From Euglena gracilis (taxonomy: Eukaryota; Euglenida; Euglenophyceae; Euglenales): a stretch of 64,000 bases of DNA. The translations under genes were made by a program, and so were the position numbers. The notes under the pieces were generated by a model. That model ran no database searches. It saw only the letters and a program-made list of their open reading frames with translations, and was not told the origin of the DNA. Shown here piece after piece: positions 1 to 10,696 of this stretch (positions are counted from its first letter, which is position 1; each line of letters begins with the position of its first letter). Location: positions 4,586,170 through 4,650,169 of the forward strand of contig CP154956.1 of NCBI GenBank assembly GCA_039621445.1, given 5' to 3'.

Positions 1-1095
1 AAGAATATCATAGATACTAAAAAAACTACAGAAAGACTATCATATATTATTCCTAGTCGACCAACAGGTTACAATCCTGTTTTAGTAGATGAAAATGGAA
101 ATATAATATATTATAATCCTCTTGTATGGAAAATCAATCCAGTAAGCTACATCGTTAAAATAGATAGAAATATTATTAAATCTAATGTATTTTATATTAC
201 TTTTTTAAGATATTATGGAACTACTGGAGGTATTATTAATACAACAGCTGGACCAACTGGATTTACGGGTATTATGGAAATTACAGGACCAACAGGTTAC
301 ACTGGTCCAACAGGAGTTACTGGATCAACTGGATCACAAGGACCAACTGGACCAACAGGTGTAGGATCAACTGGATCTCAAGGTATAATTGGGCCTCAAG
401 GTATAACTGGATATCAAGGTGTAACTGGGATTCAAGGTGTATCTGGGATTCAAGGTGTAACTGGGATTCAAGGTGCAACTGGAATTCAAGGTGTAACTGG
501 ACCACAAAGGCTAACTGGATATCAAGGGCTAACTGGATATCAAGGACTAACTGGATATCAAGGTGCAACTGGATTAACAGGTCAACAAGGTACAACTGGA
601 TTAACAGGTCAACAAGGTGCAACTGGCATAACTGGTATTCAGGGGCCAACAGGTATTCAGGGTCCAACTGGATCCCTAGGATTTACTGGAGATCAAGGTC
701 TAACTGGTTATCAAGGACTTACTGGTTATCAAGGACCAACTGGTTATCAAGGACCAACTGGTTATCAAGGACCAACTGGCTATCAAGGACCAACTGGCTA
801 TCAAGGACAAACTGGATATCAAGGACCAGTTGGACTTCAAGGTTCTACTGGTATTCAAGGCCCTGTTGGTAATCAAGGATACACTGGACTTAGAGGATCA
901 ACAGGTATTCAAGGACCTACTGGTATCCGCGGACAACTTGCTCGATTCACTACCGGTTACACGGGTGTATCGCAGCATCGCCATTTCACCATTGCGTGGA
1001 AGGCGCCGGCGTGGACGCACTGCCGGACCCCGTCGCATTACGCGTACGGAAACGCCTACCCCCCTATTTTTCCGCGAATGGGATTATTCGCGTGA
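1..1095 (+). CDS. Collagen-like repeat protein, 5' partial, 3' end in foreign DNA
   Basis: The frame is open from base 1, so the gene starts left of the window; the ATG at 274 is internal. About 80 non-repetitive residues come first. They are followed by roughly 220 residues of Gly-X-Y repeats, mostly GPTG, GYQGPT and GIQGVT, which would form a collagen triple helix. Giant-virus collagens of this kind are known or suspected components of surface fibres. From about base 927 the repeats stop and a GC-rich tail of some 55 residues follows, unrelated to collagen and ending in TGA at 1095. The natural C-terminus, often an S74 chaperone or trimerisation domain, therefore seems to be lost. The repeat identity is certain; the surface role is inferred. 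Confidence 0.85.
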   Translation, partial: KNIIDTKKTTERLSYIIPSRPTGYNPVLVDENGNIIYYNPLVWKINPVSYIVKIDRNIIKSNVFYITFLRYYGTTGGIINTTAGPTGFTGIMEITGPTGYTGPTGVTGSTGSQGPTGPTGVGSTGSQGIIGPQGITGYQGVTGIQGVSGIQGVTGIQGATGIQGVTGPQRLTGYQGLTGYQGLTGYQGATGLTGQQGTTGLTGQQGATGITGIQGPTGIQGPTGSLGFTGDQGLTGYQGLTGYQGPTGYQGPTGYQGPTGYQGPTGYQGQTGYQGPVGLQGSTGIQGPVGNQGYTGLRGSTGIQGPTGIRGQLARFTTGYTGVSQHRHFTIAWKAPAWTHCRTPSHYAYGNAYPPIFPRMGLFA

Positions 1096-1096
1096 C
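927..1096. other. GC-rich foreign sliver between two fibre genes
   Basis: About 170 bases with GC near 60% lie in DNA that is otherwise roughly 30% GC. The left end falls inside the collagen repeats of the plus-strand gene. The right end falls inside the S74 motif of the minus-strand gene, so both genes lose their C-termini in it. No protein family was recognised in any frame. It could be captured host or other DNA, or an assembly join. Confidence 0.7.
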
Positions 1097-1994
1097 CTTT
1101 TACATCTGTTTTATCTCTAGCATCAGATAACTGTGTTATTGAAGATGTTGCACAGTATATTTTATTACAGCATAAATATATAGAATTATTAAGAATACTA
1201 GCAGCTGCTGAAGTTGTTGAAGATAAAAATACATTATTAATATCTTGAGTGGCTGTAAAGGAACCTAATCCTCCCAAAAAAACTGAATTAGTTATATTAC
1301 CGATTGATCCATTAATGCCATAATTAAATCTATCATAAATTACGTTTGTAAAATTACCTCCTGGCATTTCATATTTCAACGTAATCGCTTTGTTAAAATT
1401 TTTAACGGATGAATCAAACGTAGATAAAATTACACTATCAGTTACATCCGAATTTAAACCAGAGTTGGTATTGTAGATTGACATTATGTTATTACTTGCT
1501 GATGTAAAAACTGTTCCAACTGGACTTGAATTCAATATCAAGTTGTTAGATCCTGTTAGAGATGACCAATTTGTTGATGAATATGTCTTTAACCACATAT
1601 TATTTTTGATTAAATCTACACTATTACCTGAAAAATCTGCTAATGATGCACCGAATCCTGTTGCACCATTAGGACCATTACCTACTGGCCCGGTTGGGCC
1701 AGTAGGTCCACGATATTGACCTGTTCCCATGTAACCTATGAGACCAGTATAACCTGTAGATCCTTGAAATCCTACGATACCAGTATAACCCATAGGTCCT
1801 TGAAATCCTGTAATACCTGTAATACCAATAAGTCCTTGAAATCCGATTTGTCCTGTATAATTCAATCCAGTTGAACCTGTATGCCCCATAGGACCAGTGG
1901 GTCCTGTAGGTCCATAAGAATTCAAACCAGTAGGTCCTGTCGGTCCAGTAGATCCTTGAGGTCCAGTAGGTCCTGTCGGTCCTGTGTTATTCAT
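1056..1994 (-). pseudogene. Collagen-like fibre protein, truncated before its S74 domain
   Basis: Residues 1-105 are collagen repeats ([16 protein letters not shown]). A Ser/Asn-rich, beta-rich region follows to about residue 285. The last recognisable element is [10 protein letters not shown], the opening motif of the S74 intramolecular chaperone family, which normally trimerises and then cleaves phage and viral fibres. About 15 residues read from the GC-rich sliver follow, then a stop, so almost all of S74 is missing. The start ATG overlaps the stop of the upstream fibre gene in ATGAATAA (1987-1994). The gene was probably functional before the 3' loss. Confidence 0.75.
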
Positions 1995-4190
1995 TATTAT
2001 GTATATTAGTAATATTATTTTCTATTAAATTAATTTCATTATCTAGTTCTTTTAAACACTTGACAATATATGGAATCAAATTATCTCTTTTAATTTTGAG
2101 AAAATTAGGATCAGAATCATCAACTATTCCAATGTCATTTTCTTGTTCCATAAATTGACATTCTTGAGCAATGAAACCACAATCCTTTCTTTTTTCAGAA
2201 TTATTACTATTATTACTGTCGTTGTTATTTCTTTCATTCCATGTAAAAGTAACTGGTCTCAACCTTTCTATAATTTCAAATGCATTGATATCTTGATCTA
2301 TTATTTTTTTATCCCTAACATCAGATAAAGTTGTTATGCTCGTTGTTCCTGTACAGTATAATGAACTTGTACTTGAGTTACCAAGTGTAATAGTATTAGA
2401 TCCATTACCTCTGCCGCCAACACCTAATACTGTTTCATTTGTTACTCCATTAGCAGATGCACGTGTATCTCCACCTACGTAGGTTGAATTATTCACATTT
2501 GTTAGATTGTTACCATTAGCAATTAATAACCCTGCATTTACACCAAGGGCAGTGTTATTAGATCCTGTTGTTAACCATCTTAATGAATAATTTCCGACTG
2601 CTGTATTATTAGATCCATCTATATTAGAATTTAGTGCATAAACACCTACCGTTGTATTATCAGATCCTGTTGTATTATATTGTAATGAATAATTACCAAT
2701 TGTTGTATTTTCAATACCCGTTGTATTATTTTGTAAGCAATTGAAACCAATTGCTGTATTATCAACTCCTACATTATTAGAATTACTTAATGCATTAGGA
2801 CCTAATCCTACAGAACGATATGTATCACTATAGTAACAATGCTTGATATTATTAAGTGATGTAACAATTCCTGTTGCACCTGTAGATCCAGTTGAACCTT
2901 GTATACCTAATGGACCAGTATGACCTACAATATTTCCAGTTGGACCAATTGGTCCAACTGGTCCAGTATAACCAGTTGATCCAGAAATTCCTGTAGATCC
3001 TATTAAACCAGTAGGACCTTGAATTCCTGTATATCCAATTAGACCTGTTAAACCTGTTGAACCTGTTGGACCTGTTGTATTATTAGATGGTGTCCAGTTG
3101 GGCCAATTAAACCAAAATAACCAGTGTATCCGGTACACTGAATTCCTATTGGTCCAGTAGATCCCGTATAACCAGTAGATCCAGTAGGTCCATCTGGTCC
3201 AATAGTGATTGTATTAACCGTGTTGTTATATATTTTAAAAATACCAAGGAGAAGATCGTTTGATGGGATTGTAATATTAGGTATTGATGATCCTTTGGAT
3301 AAATGTACAATACCGTAACTTGTACTATTAACAACATTATCTCTCATTAATGTATTTTTAATCATGTAGAGATCATTAGATCCATATAGTTTGTATTCAA
3401 GAAAGTTCATGTCAGAATTTCTTGAATGTACATGATTTTCAGTAATTGTACATCGTAATCTTGTATTGAGATTATAATTATATGTATTCATGTTAGAATA
3501 TTGATTAAAGTAATCAAAAAAGATAAAGGTACTATCGAGTAGTCCATCATAATTTACTGTATTTGATGCAATATAACATTCATTGCTACTTCCTTTACTA
3601 TTGGCATAATCAAATACATTTTGATCTACATCATTGAGTGATGTAAATTTAATGAAATTTTTAACATTTCCAACATCTGTAAAAGTACAACCTGATATAT
3701 TAAATACATTCCTTGTGAAATAAATCGAAATAGTTTCCGCATCAATATTATTTACTGATCTATTAAACGTAGTTCCAGATACAACGAAACCACATTTGAG
3801 TACAAGTGCTTTTTGAATATATGTTATGTTACATGAAGTTATACTTATAAAAATATTCGCAAAGTTATTTTCATTATTATTTGGTCTATTCATTTCAATA
3901 ACTGGTTGATTAGTTGTAGTTACGAGAGTTATGTAATCAAATACAGCATTTTTCTTGATAAAGAAATGCGCATCTACAAGTGTAACTACCTTCGAACTGT
4001 CTTCTGATAAAAAACTATATCTCTGTGATAAAGTATATGATTTGTTAATATTATATACTCCTGAAAAGAAATAAACTTCGATTGGTATTATCTACTTCTA
4101 TAGCTGTATTAAAAACTTTATCAAGTAAAGATATGGATTATCATGACTTCCATCTCCCGTAATATCTGAACCTGTTGTACTGATACTCAT
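1987..4190 (-). pseudogene. Multi-domain fibre protein: beta-helix, collagen, YadA-like head, S74 chaperone
   Basis: Reading from 4190, the N-terminal part resembles the beta-helix proteins at 32117 and 34032. A collagen stretch follows (about 3210-2900), then head-type repeats such as [20 protein letters not shown] and NTAVGNYSL that resemble trimeric autotransporter (YadA) heads. A full S74 domain closes it ([13 protein letters not shown], then CGFIAQE and a late [15 protein letters not shown] helix). S74 domains cleave themselves from trimeric fibres, so this is probably a virion or tail-type fibre. The frame breaks near 4130, 4080 and 3060; otherwise it reads as one protein of about 730 residues. 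The breaks may be sequencing errors. Start chosen at ATG 4190 (MSISTTGSD). Confidence 0.75.
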
Positions 4191-4195
4191 TTTTG

Positions 4196-4476
4196 TTAAG
4201 CCAAGGGTTTCTGTTTCTAGAATCATTCCAACAGAACCTGTTAATGTACGAGGTACACCACTCAAGCTTAAGAACATCACAAGTAAACTTGCCTATCACA
4301 AGTTCTGTTCAGCTATTGCATCGTTGCTTGGATACACTGCAGACTTCTCTGATTCTCCATTTAGTAATCTATCGAAGAATTCGAGAGTTTATGAGGGTAT
4401 TAAGAGGCTCTATAGTTCTGGAAGATTGGACCAAGAACAACTTGATAAAATCGTCGATGAATCTGAGTCTGCATAA
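4196..4476 (+). pseudogene. 3' fragment of an unrecognised gene
   Basis: An open frame without an ATG runs from about 4196 to TAA at 4474-4476 (frame of base 4201). It reads PRVSVSRIIPTEPVNVRG, later LAYHKFCSAIASLLGYT, and ends in a charged helix and DESESA. Codon use is less A+T-biased than that of its neighbours. The 5' part is missing because the fibre gene on the other strand begins at 4190. This looks like a gene tail left by a recombination at about 4195. No family was recognised. Confidence 0.5.
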
Positions 4477-4477
4477 A

Positions 4478-4485
4478 AAAATTGA
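4478..4485 (+). promoter_or_regulatory. Early promoter motif AAAATTGA
   Basis: Exact octamer 22 bases before the ATG at 4508. This is the established early promoter element of mimiviruses. Confidence 0.7.
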
Positions 4486-4507
4486 ATTAATTTACATAAG
4501 TAAAACA

Positions 4508-4756
4508 ATGAGTGCATTTATGTATGCTATTTTAACTTTAATGAAAATTATTGGTCCTGATTTAACTAATGTGGTAGTAGAACATATGAGAAACATCACA
4601 TTTGAACCTCAAAAAAGCTGTTTAATATGTGGTTTATCTTGGTATTCATTAACTAATGAGTTATTTTCCATACGTTATTTATATCCAGTAATAATTTGGA
4701 AATATAGATGTTTCGATATCGATTACACATGTTCAAAAACATGTCAAATAACATAA
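4508..4756 (+). CDS. Small Cys-containing hypothetical protein
   Basis: 82 residues. The start at 4508 is chosen because an AAAATTGA box lies 22 bases upstream; the same frame is open further upstream, but there it lies over other genes. Cysteines fall in a CLICG knuckle in the middle and in C-F-D-I-D-Y-T-C and S-K-T-C near the end, which could form a treble-clef or ribbon-type zinc site. No signal peptide is evident. Function unknown. Confidence 0.65.
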   Translation: MSAFMYAILTLMKIIGPDLTNVVVEHMRNITFEPQKSCLICGLSWYSLTNELFSIRYLYPVIIWKYRCFDIDYTCSKTCQIT

Positions 4757-4816
4757 AATGACAATGAAAGAAAAAAAGAAGAGATGTATAGAATAAACGA
4801 AAAAATACAGAAATGA

Positions 4817-5359
4817 TTAGATATTAATAATTTCATAATCAATTAATTTCTTATTTTTCAGTATCTCTGATGCATATTTATCCACAATATTATTTCCATT
4901 TACTATCATTTTTTCTTTTTCTGACATTTTATCTGTTATTTTCATATGACTACGTACATGTACAACTTCTATTTTTTTACCTAGTAATTTGATTTGATTA
5001 TATAATTTCATCATTATTTCTATCAGATCAATATTTTTAAACGAATTAGTTGTTCCTTTACGTAATCTTGACTCATACCATTCATTGATTGTTTTAACAC
5101 ATATTTGACTGTCAGAACACACGATGAAATTATTTTGATCATCCATCTTCAGAATCTGTATGAAAGCATGGATGATAGCAATTAACTCGCCACGATTGTT
5201 ACTTGGTTTCGCATTTACGTTAGAAGGTGTTAAATCATCTTTGTATTCATATGGCATCACATGCCCTCTGATTACTGTATTATTGAAATATACAGCATAT
5301 GATGCAACAGCTTTAGATGTTCCATTACCAATACAACCACCATCTGTAAAGAATATCAT
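4817..5359 (-). CDS. Ribonuclease H (RNase HI type)
   Basis: 180 residues. It begins with the classic TDGGCIGNG strand carrying the first catalytic Asp. Next comes NNRGELIAIIHA with the catalytic Glu, then VCSDSQICVKTINEW with the second Asp, then VHVRSHM, and finally GNNIVDKYA with the last Asp. All four acidic residues of the RNase HI site are present. The enzyme removes RNA from RNA:DNA hybrids, plausibly primers in viral DNA replication; mimivirus encodes a homologue. Length is normal for the family. An AAAATTGA box sits 25 bases upstream of the ATG. Confidence 0.93.
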   Translation of the reverse strand: MIFFTDGGCIGNGTSKAVASYAVYFNNTVIRGHVMPYEYKDDLTPSNVNAKPSNNRGELIAIIHAFIQILKMDDQNNFIVCSDSQICVKTINEWYESRLRKGTTNSFKNIDLIEIMMKLYNQIKLLGKKIEVVHVRSHMKITDKMSEKEKMIVNGNNIVDKYASEILKNKKLIDYEIINI

Positions 5360-5384
5360 TATTATAATTTCTTTATTTTAAAAT

Positions 5385-5392
5385 TCAATTTT
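5385..5392 (-). promoter_or_regulatory. Early promoter motif for RNase H
   Basis: AAAATTGA on the minus strand, 25 bases before the RNase H start, in the divergent interval shared with the glycosyltransferase at 5431. Confidence 0.7.
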
Positions 5393-5430
5393 TTAATTTA
5401 ATACTAAATTTCTTAATTTATATATTTCAA

Positions 5431-6584
5431 ATGACTAATAAAAGAAAGAGTAATGGTATTGCCCTTGTTATGATGGTGAAAAATGAATCATTTAGAATTC
5501 ACGTGACATTTAATAGTGTACTAGGATTTGCCAATACTGTAATAATCTTTGATACTGGATCAACCGATGATACAATTGATATAATTACCAAATTTTGTGA
5601 AAAATATAAACTACGTTTGTATATCAAACAAGGATCTTTCGTTGATTTTTCAACAAGTAGAAACGAATTGCTTTCATTTGCAGACACAGTTCCTGATATT
5701 AATTTCTTCCTCATGTTAGACTGTAATGATGAACTACAAAATGGTTCTGATCTTATTAAATTTTGTAGAAGTAATCCAGATGGTAATGCATTCTTTCTAA
5801 AACAATCATGGAAGGCAGGTATTCAAATTAACTATTATAACATCAGGTTAATTAGATCTAACTGTGGATGGCGTTATATTGGTGCCGTTCATGAATATAT
5901 TTACAAAGAAGGAGAAGAAGCTAAGATCAGATTCCTATAACAACATTCCTAATGTTGTTATATTTCAAGATAGAACAAAGGATGATAATAAATCTGCTCT
6001 GAGATTTGAAAAAGATAAAGAACTATTTCTTAATGAATATAACAGTGATAAAAAAAACTCCAAGAACTGTTTATTACTTAGCTCAAACATATGAATGCTT
6101 AGGTGACAAAGATAATGCAGTGAAATATTATTCAGAAAGAATGTGCATGGATGGTTACTTTGAAGAAATCTATCAAGCAGCATATCATGTTGGAACACTT
6201 TATAAAAGCATGGGTAAATCATTTGAAGAATATTCAGGTTACTTCTTGTTTGCTTTTAATATAATGTATAGAGCTGAACCACTTGTTAGGATTGCAGAAT
6301 ACTATATTGAAAAACACAAGTGGTACCAAGCATATTTTTATATCAAGGAATCTTGTAAAATAGAAACACCAGATTGTGGTCTTTTCCTTGATATTGAATT
6401 ATATAATTACTATAGATGGCATCTTATGGGTATCGTTGCATTTTATGTCAAGGAATTCAAGGATGGATATAACGCATGTAAAATTGCAATAGAAAAACGA
6501 AATAATATCATAGATAAAAATAATATGTCTTATTACAAAAATGAACTTGAAATAAAGGATGATTGTATGAAGATGAGTATGTAA
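5431..6584 (+). pseudogene. GT2-type glycosyltransferase with TPR-like C-terminus, frameshifted
   Basis: The N-terminal part has the GT-A fold signature: MVKNES, FDTGSTDDT, the acceptor-site LDCNDEL, and WRYIGAVHEYI, which is typical of a family-2 subgroup common in giant viruses. The frame breaks at about 5930 and again near 6050. The remaining part (YYLAQTYECLGDKDNAVKYY and on to 6584) has TPR-like helical repeats usual in this subgroup. Read through, it would be about 380 residues and would transfer sugars, probably onto fibres or glycans of the virion. Two one-base changes could be sequencing errors or real inactivation. Confidence 0.8.
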
Positions 6585-6647
6585 TAATACAAATAAATAA
6601 TTTTGTCTTTTTTATTGTTTATTTCTTATTATTATAATGATGATTTA

Positions 6648-6887
6648 ATGGTTCAGCATAGTTGTGGAAGACACTATATGGAACGTAATAAAAAAAACAA
6701 GCAAGAATTCACTGGTCCAATAGCTGAAAATAAACAACAACTGCAAAAAATAACTATATCTAAAACTGAGCTATATTCTAGTTATCTTGGAAAAGTTCCT
6801 ATTTATGCAAGGTGTGAAGGAAGTAATGTATATCTAGAATCTGTCTATACGACAGAAAAAAAGAGATCTATTTTTATTATTATATAG
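6648..6887 (+). CDS. Small hypothetical protein
   Basis: 79 residues from the first ATG at 6648; the open frame upstream has no ATG. It is basic in the N-terminal half (RNKKNKQEF), with a hydrophobic isoleucine tail. It ends 8 bases before the convergent gene at 6896. No family recognised. Confidence 0.5.
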   Translation: MVQHSCGRHYMERNKKNKQEFTGPIAENKQQLQKITISKTELYSSYLGKVPIYARCEGSNVYLESVYTTEKKRSIFIII

Positions 6888-6895
6888 ATTTTTAT

Positions 6896-7078
6896 TTATT
6901 TATATAGATAACTTCCAACCTTATTAAATGTAAATAAGGGATCCATTTGAATGATTAGCATAATTCTCTTATTAACTCTATATACTCTTGGATCATCGGG
7001 GATATAATTCATAGCTTCTTTGATAACCATTTTTAAGGTATGTAGAAATGAATCGATATATTCACTTTTGTTAGACAT
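6896..7078 (-). CDS. Small hypothetical protein
   Basis: 60 residues starting MSNKSEYIDSFLHTLKMVI, with a predicted amphipathic helix and the motif YIPDDPRVYRVNKRI. It is divergent from the gene at 7147 with a 68-base AT-rich gap. Codon use fits its neighbours. Function unknown. Confidence 0.5.
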   Translation of the reverse strand: MSNKSEYIDSFLHTLKMVIKEAMNYIPDDPRVYRVNKRIMLIIQMDPLFTFNKVGSYLYK

Positions 7079-7146
7079 TTTTATATATAATTATAATAAT
7101 ACTTTCTTTCAATTTAACTAATATAGGAAAAGTATTATATAAAAAT

Positions 7147-7998
7147 ATGAAGATTAGTTCTAAAATTGTAAAATCCACGATCAATAATAAAGACATCTTA
7201 GATACATTTCAAGAACTTTTGGGTACATCTGAAACAAATGCATGTTTACCGGTAGCTCATCCTAAGTATGTAAAAATGCAAACACATGTAAATAGATTCA
7301 TTAGATTAATTTCTATGTTCAGAGAAAGTTTAATCATGACTAAATTTCCTGATATCAAAAGTGATCTATGTAAGTACATTGAATCACTTGAGAAGAACTA
7401 TAGTGAATTATTTGTTGCTCCAGATTTAGATCAATTCTGTGTATCATCTATGGATAATTTCGCCGGTCACAATTACACAACTGTTCCTCCCGAAATCAAA
7501 TTGAAGTTTTCAAAGGTATTTAATGATGTTAAGAAATGTACCATTGTGGGACATATTATTAAAACATATAAGAATTTACTTCAGTATAAAAATTCCATTG
7601 AAAATAAGGATAAACTGAGTGATATCTTTCTTACGAAGAGTTCAGGTAATATCATTAATCCAATGTCAGGACTTCCATCTATGAATTTTAAGAAAATTTA
7701 CAATGATGATATTGTAACAGGCCCCGATAGAAGTTTTATCTTGATGTTTATTTCAAAGTTATATGAAATTAGTTACAATACCTATGAAGCATTATCGAAT
7801 CCTGATGTTGATGTAAATGAATTTGTAGCCGTTATACTCAATTCTATTGACCAGATCAAAAAACACATTCCAAGGTGTAACGAAGCATTCGATAAAATTG
7901 TCCAAAGTGTAGATATTCTTAAGAATAATTTATTATATGGAAATGATATGTATTATTATTTTTTGTTTTATAAGATAACGGTATGTAAAAAAACATAA
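7147..7998 (+). CDS. Hypothetical helical protein with its 3' end in the repeat array
   Basis: 283 residues, largely alpha-helical by inspection, with charged helices and no membrane segment. It contains a conserved-looking block around GNIINPMSGLPSMNF. From base 7929 the last 23 codons (LLYGNDMYYY onwards) are read from the first unit of the 146-bp array. The original C-terminus may therefore have been replaced, or the array may have grown from this gene end. No family recognised. Confidence 0.7.
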   Translation: MKISSKIVKSTINNKDILDTFQELLGTSETNACLPVAHPKYVKMQTHVNRFIRLISMFRESLIMTKFPDIKSDLCKYIESLEKNYSELFVAPDLDQFCVSSMDNFAGHNYTTVPPEIKLKFSKVFNDVKKCTIVGHIIKTYKNLLQYKNSIENKDKLSDIFLTKSSGNIINPMSGLPSMNFKKIYNDDIVTGPDRSFILMFISKLYEISYNTYEALSNPDVDVNEFVAVILNSIDQIKKHIPRCNEAFDKIVQSVDILKNNLLYGNDMYYYFLFYKITVCKKT

Positions 7999-10358
7999 TA
8001 ATAATATATAATATTTCTAGAAAGTAAATCATATCATATTACCAATGGCGCGCATGATCTTAATATGTTTTTTATTTATTATATGGAAATGATATGTATT
8101 ATTATTTTTTTTGTTTTATAAGATAACGGTATGTAAAAAAACATAATAATAATATATAATATTTCTAGAAAGTAAATCATATCATATTACCAATGGCGCG
8201 CATGATCTTAATATGTTTTTTATTTATTATATGGAAATGATATGTATCATTATTTTTTGTTTTATAAGATAACGGTATGTAAAAAAACATAATAATAATA
8301 TATAATATTTCTAGAAAGTAAATCATATCATATTACCAATGGCGCGCATGATCTTAATATGTTTTTTATTTATTATATGGAAATGATATGTATTATTATT
8401 TTTTGTTTTATAAGATAACGGTATGTAAAAAAACATAATAATAATATATAATATTTTTAGAAAGTAAATCATATCATATTACCAATGGCGCGCATGATCT
8501 TAATATGTTTTTTATTTATTATATGGAAATGATATGTATTATTATTTTTTGTTTTATAAGATAACGGTATGTAAAAAAACATAATAATAATATATAATAT
8601 TTCTAGAAAGTAAATCATATCATATTACCAATGGCGCGCATGATCTTAATATGTTTTTTATTTATTATATGGAAATGATATGTATTATTATTTTTTGTTT
8701 TATAAGATAATGGGTATGTAAAAAAACATAATAATAATATATAATATTTCTAGAAAGTAAATCATATCATATTACCAATGGCGCGCATGATCTTAATATG
8801 TTTTTTATTTATTATATGGAAATGATATGTATTATTATTTTTTGTTTTATAAGATAACGGTATGTAAAAAAACATAATAATAATATATAATATTTCTAGA
8901 AAGTAAATCATATCATATTACCAATGGCGCGCATGATCTTAATATGTTTTTTATTTATTATATGGAAATGATATGTATCATTATTTTTTGTTTTATAAGA
9001 TAACGGTATGTAAAAAAACATAATAATAATATATAATATTTCTAGAAAGTAAATCATATCATATTACCAATGGCGCGCATGATCTTAATATGTTTTTTAT
9101 TTATTATATGGAAATGATATGTATTATTATTTTTTGTTTTATAAGATAATGGTATGTAAAAAACATAATAATAATATATAATATTTCTAGAAAGTAAATC
9201 ATATCATATTACCAATGGCGCGCATGATCTTAATATGTTTTTTATTTATTATATGGAAATGATATGTATTATTATTTTTTGTTTTATAAGATAACGGTAT
9301 GTAAAAAAACATAATAATAATATATAATATTTCTAGAAAGTAAATCATATCATATTACCAATGGCGCGCATGATCTTAATATGTTTTTTATTTATTATAT
9401 GGAAATGATATGTATTATTATTTTTTGTTTTATAAGATAATGGGTATGTAAAAAAACATAATAATAATATATAATATTTCTAGAAAGTAAATCATATCAT
9501 ATTACCAATGGCGCGCATGATCTTAATATGTTTTTTATTTATTATATGGAAATGATATGTATTATTATTTTGTTTTATAAGATAACGGTATGTAAAAAAA
9601 CATAATAATAATATATAATATTTCTAGAAAGTAAATCATATCATATTACCAATGGCGCGCATGATCTTAATATGTTTTTTATTTATTATATGGAAATGAT
9701 ATGTATTATTATTTTTTGTTTTATAAGATAATGGGTATGTAAAAAAACATAATAATAATATATAATATTTCTAGAAAGTAAATCATATCATATTACCAAT
9801 GGCGCGCATGATCTTAATATGTTTTTTTATTTATTATATGGAAATGTTATGTATTATTCTTTTTTTGTTTTATAAGATAATGGGTATGTAAAAAAACATA
9901 ATAATAATATAATTTTCTAGAAAGTAAATCATATCATATTACCAATGGCGCGCATGATCTTAATATGTTTTTTTATTTATTATATGGAAATGATATGTAT
10001 TATTATTTTTGTTTTATAAGATAATGGGTATGTAAAAAAACATAATAATAATATATAATATTTCTAGAAAGTAAATCATATCATATTACCAATGGCGCGC
10101 ATGATCTTAATATGTTTTTTATTTATTATATGGAAATGATATGTATTATTATTTTTTGTTTTATAAGATAATGGGTATGTAAAAAAACATAATAATAATA
10201 TATAATATTTCTAGAAAGTAAATCATATCATATTACCAATGGCGCGCATGATCTTAATATGTTTTTTATTTATTATATGGAAATGATATGTATTATTATT
10301 TTTTGTTTTATAAGATAATGGGTATGTAAAAAAACATAATAATAATATATAATATTTC
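7929..10358. repeat. Array of about 16.5 tandem 146-bp units with a GGCGCGC core
   Basis: The unit runs from TTTATTATATGGAAATG to the run of T after CATGATCTTAATATG. Sixteen copies of ACCAATGGCGCGCATGATC were counted, spaced 146-148 bases. Copies differ only by single substitutions (ACGG/ATGGG) and homopolymer length. Each unit contains an imperfect inverted repeat (TATTATTAT ... ATAATAATA around a loop with GATAACGG) that could fold as a hairpin. No gene is seen in 7999-10696. A diverged family member lies at 31011-31570. Confidence 0.95.
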
Positions 10359-10364
10359 TAGAAA

Positions 10365-10612
10365 GATAAATCATATTGCCAATGACACGTATATCATATT
10401 ATCAATTGCCGCTCACATTATATTACCAATGACATGTATATCATATTACCAATGACATGTATATCATATTACCAATTACGCTCATATTATATTACCCAAT
10501 TACGCTCATATTATATTACCCAATTACGCTCACTATCAATCACGCGTATATCATATTACCAATTACATTCACATTATATTACCAATAATGTACATGTTAT
10601 TTTATCATATAT
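10365..10612. repeat. Short degenerate repeats beside the 146-bp array
   Basis: Irregular tandem copies of ATATCATATTACCAAT, alternating with ACGCTCAT or GACATGT, continue the end of the 146-bp unit without its middle. The 84 bases after it, to the next gene, are AT-rich upstream DNA. Confidence 0.75.
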
Positions 10613-10696
10613 TTCTTATTGTTTGTAAAAATATTGATTAAAATATTATAGTGTTAATTTAAATAATATACATATATTTATATATTTCTTTAAAAT

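Noticed and set aside
317-667. Open frame opposite the collagen repeats
   Set aside because: Mirror frame of Gly-X-Y repeats; low-complexity Leu/Gln/Ile text with no independent support.
7929-10358. CRISPR-like regular array
   Set aside because: Units are contiguous and identical throughout, with no variable spacers and no cas genes.
10434-10628. 64-codon open frame in short repeats
   Set aside because: Composed only of translated SYYITQLRSYY-type repeats.
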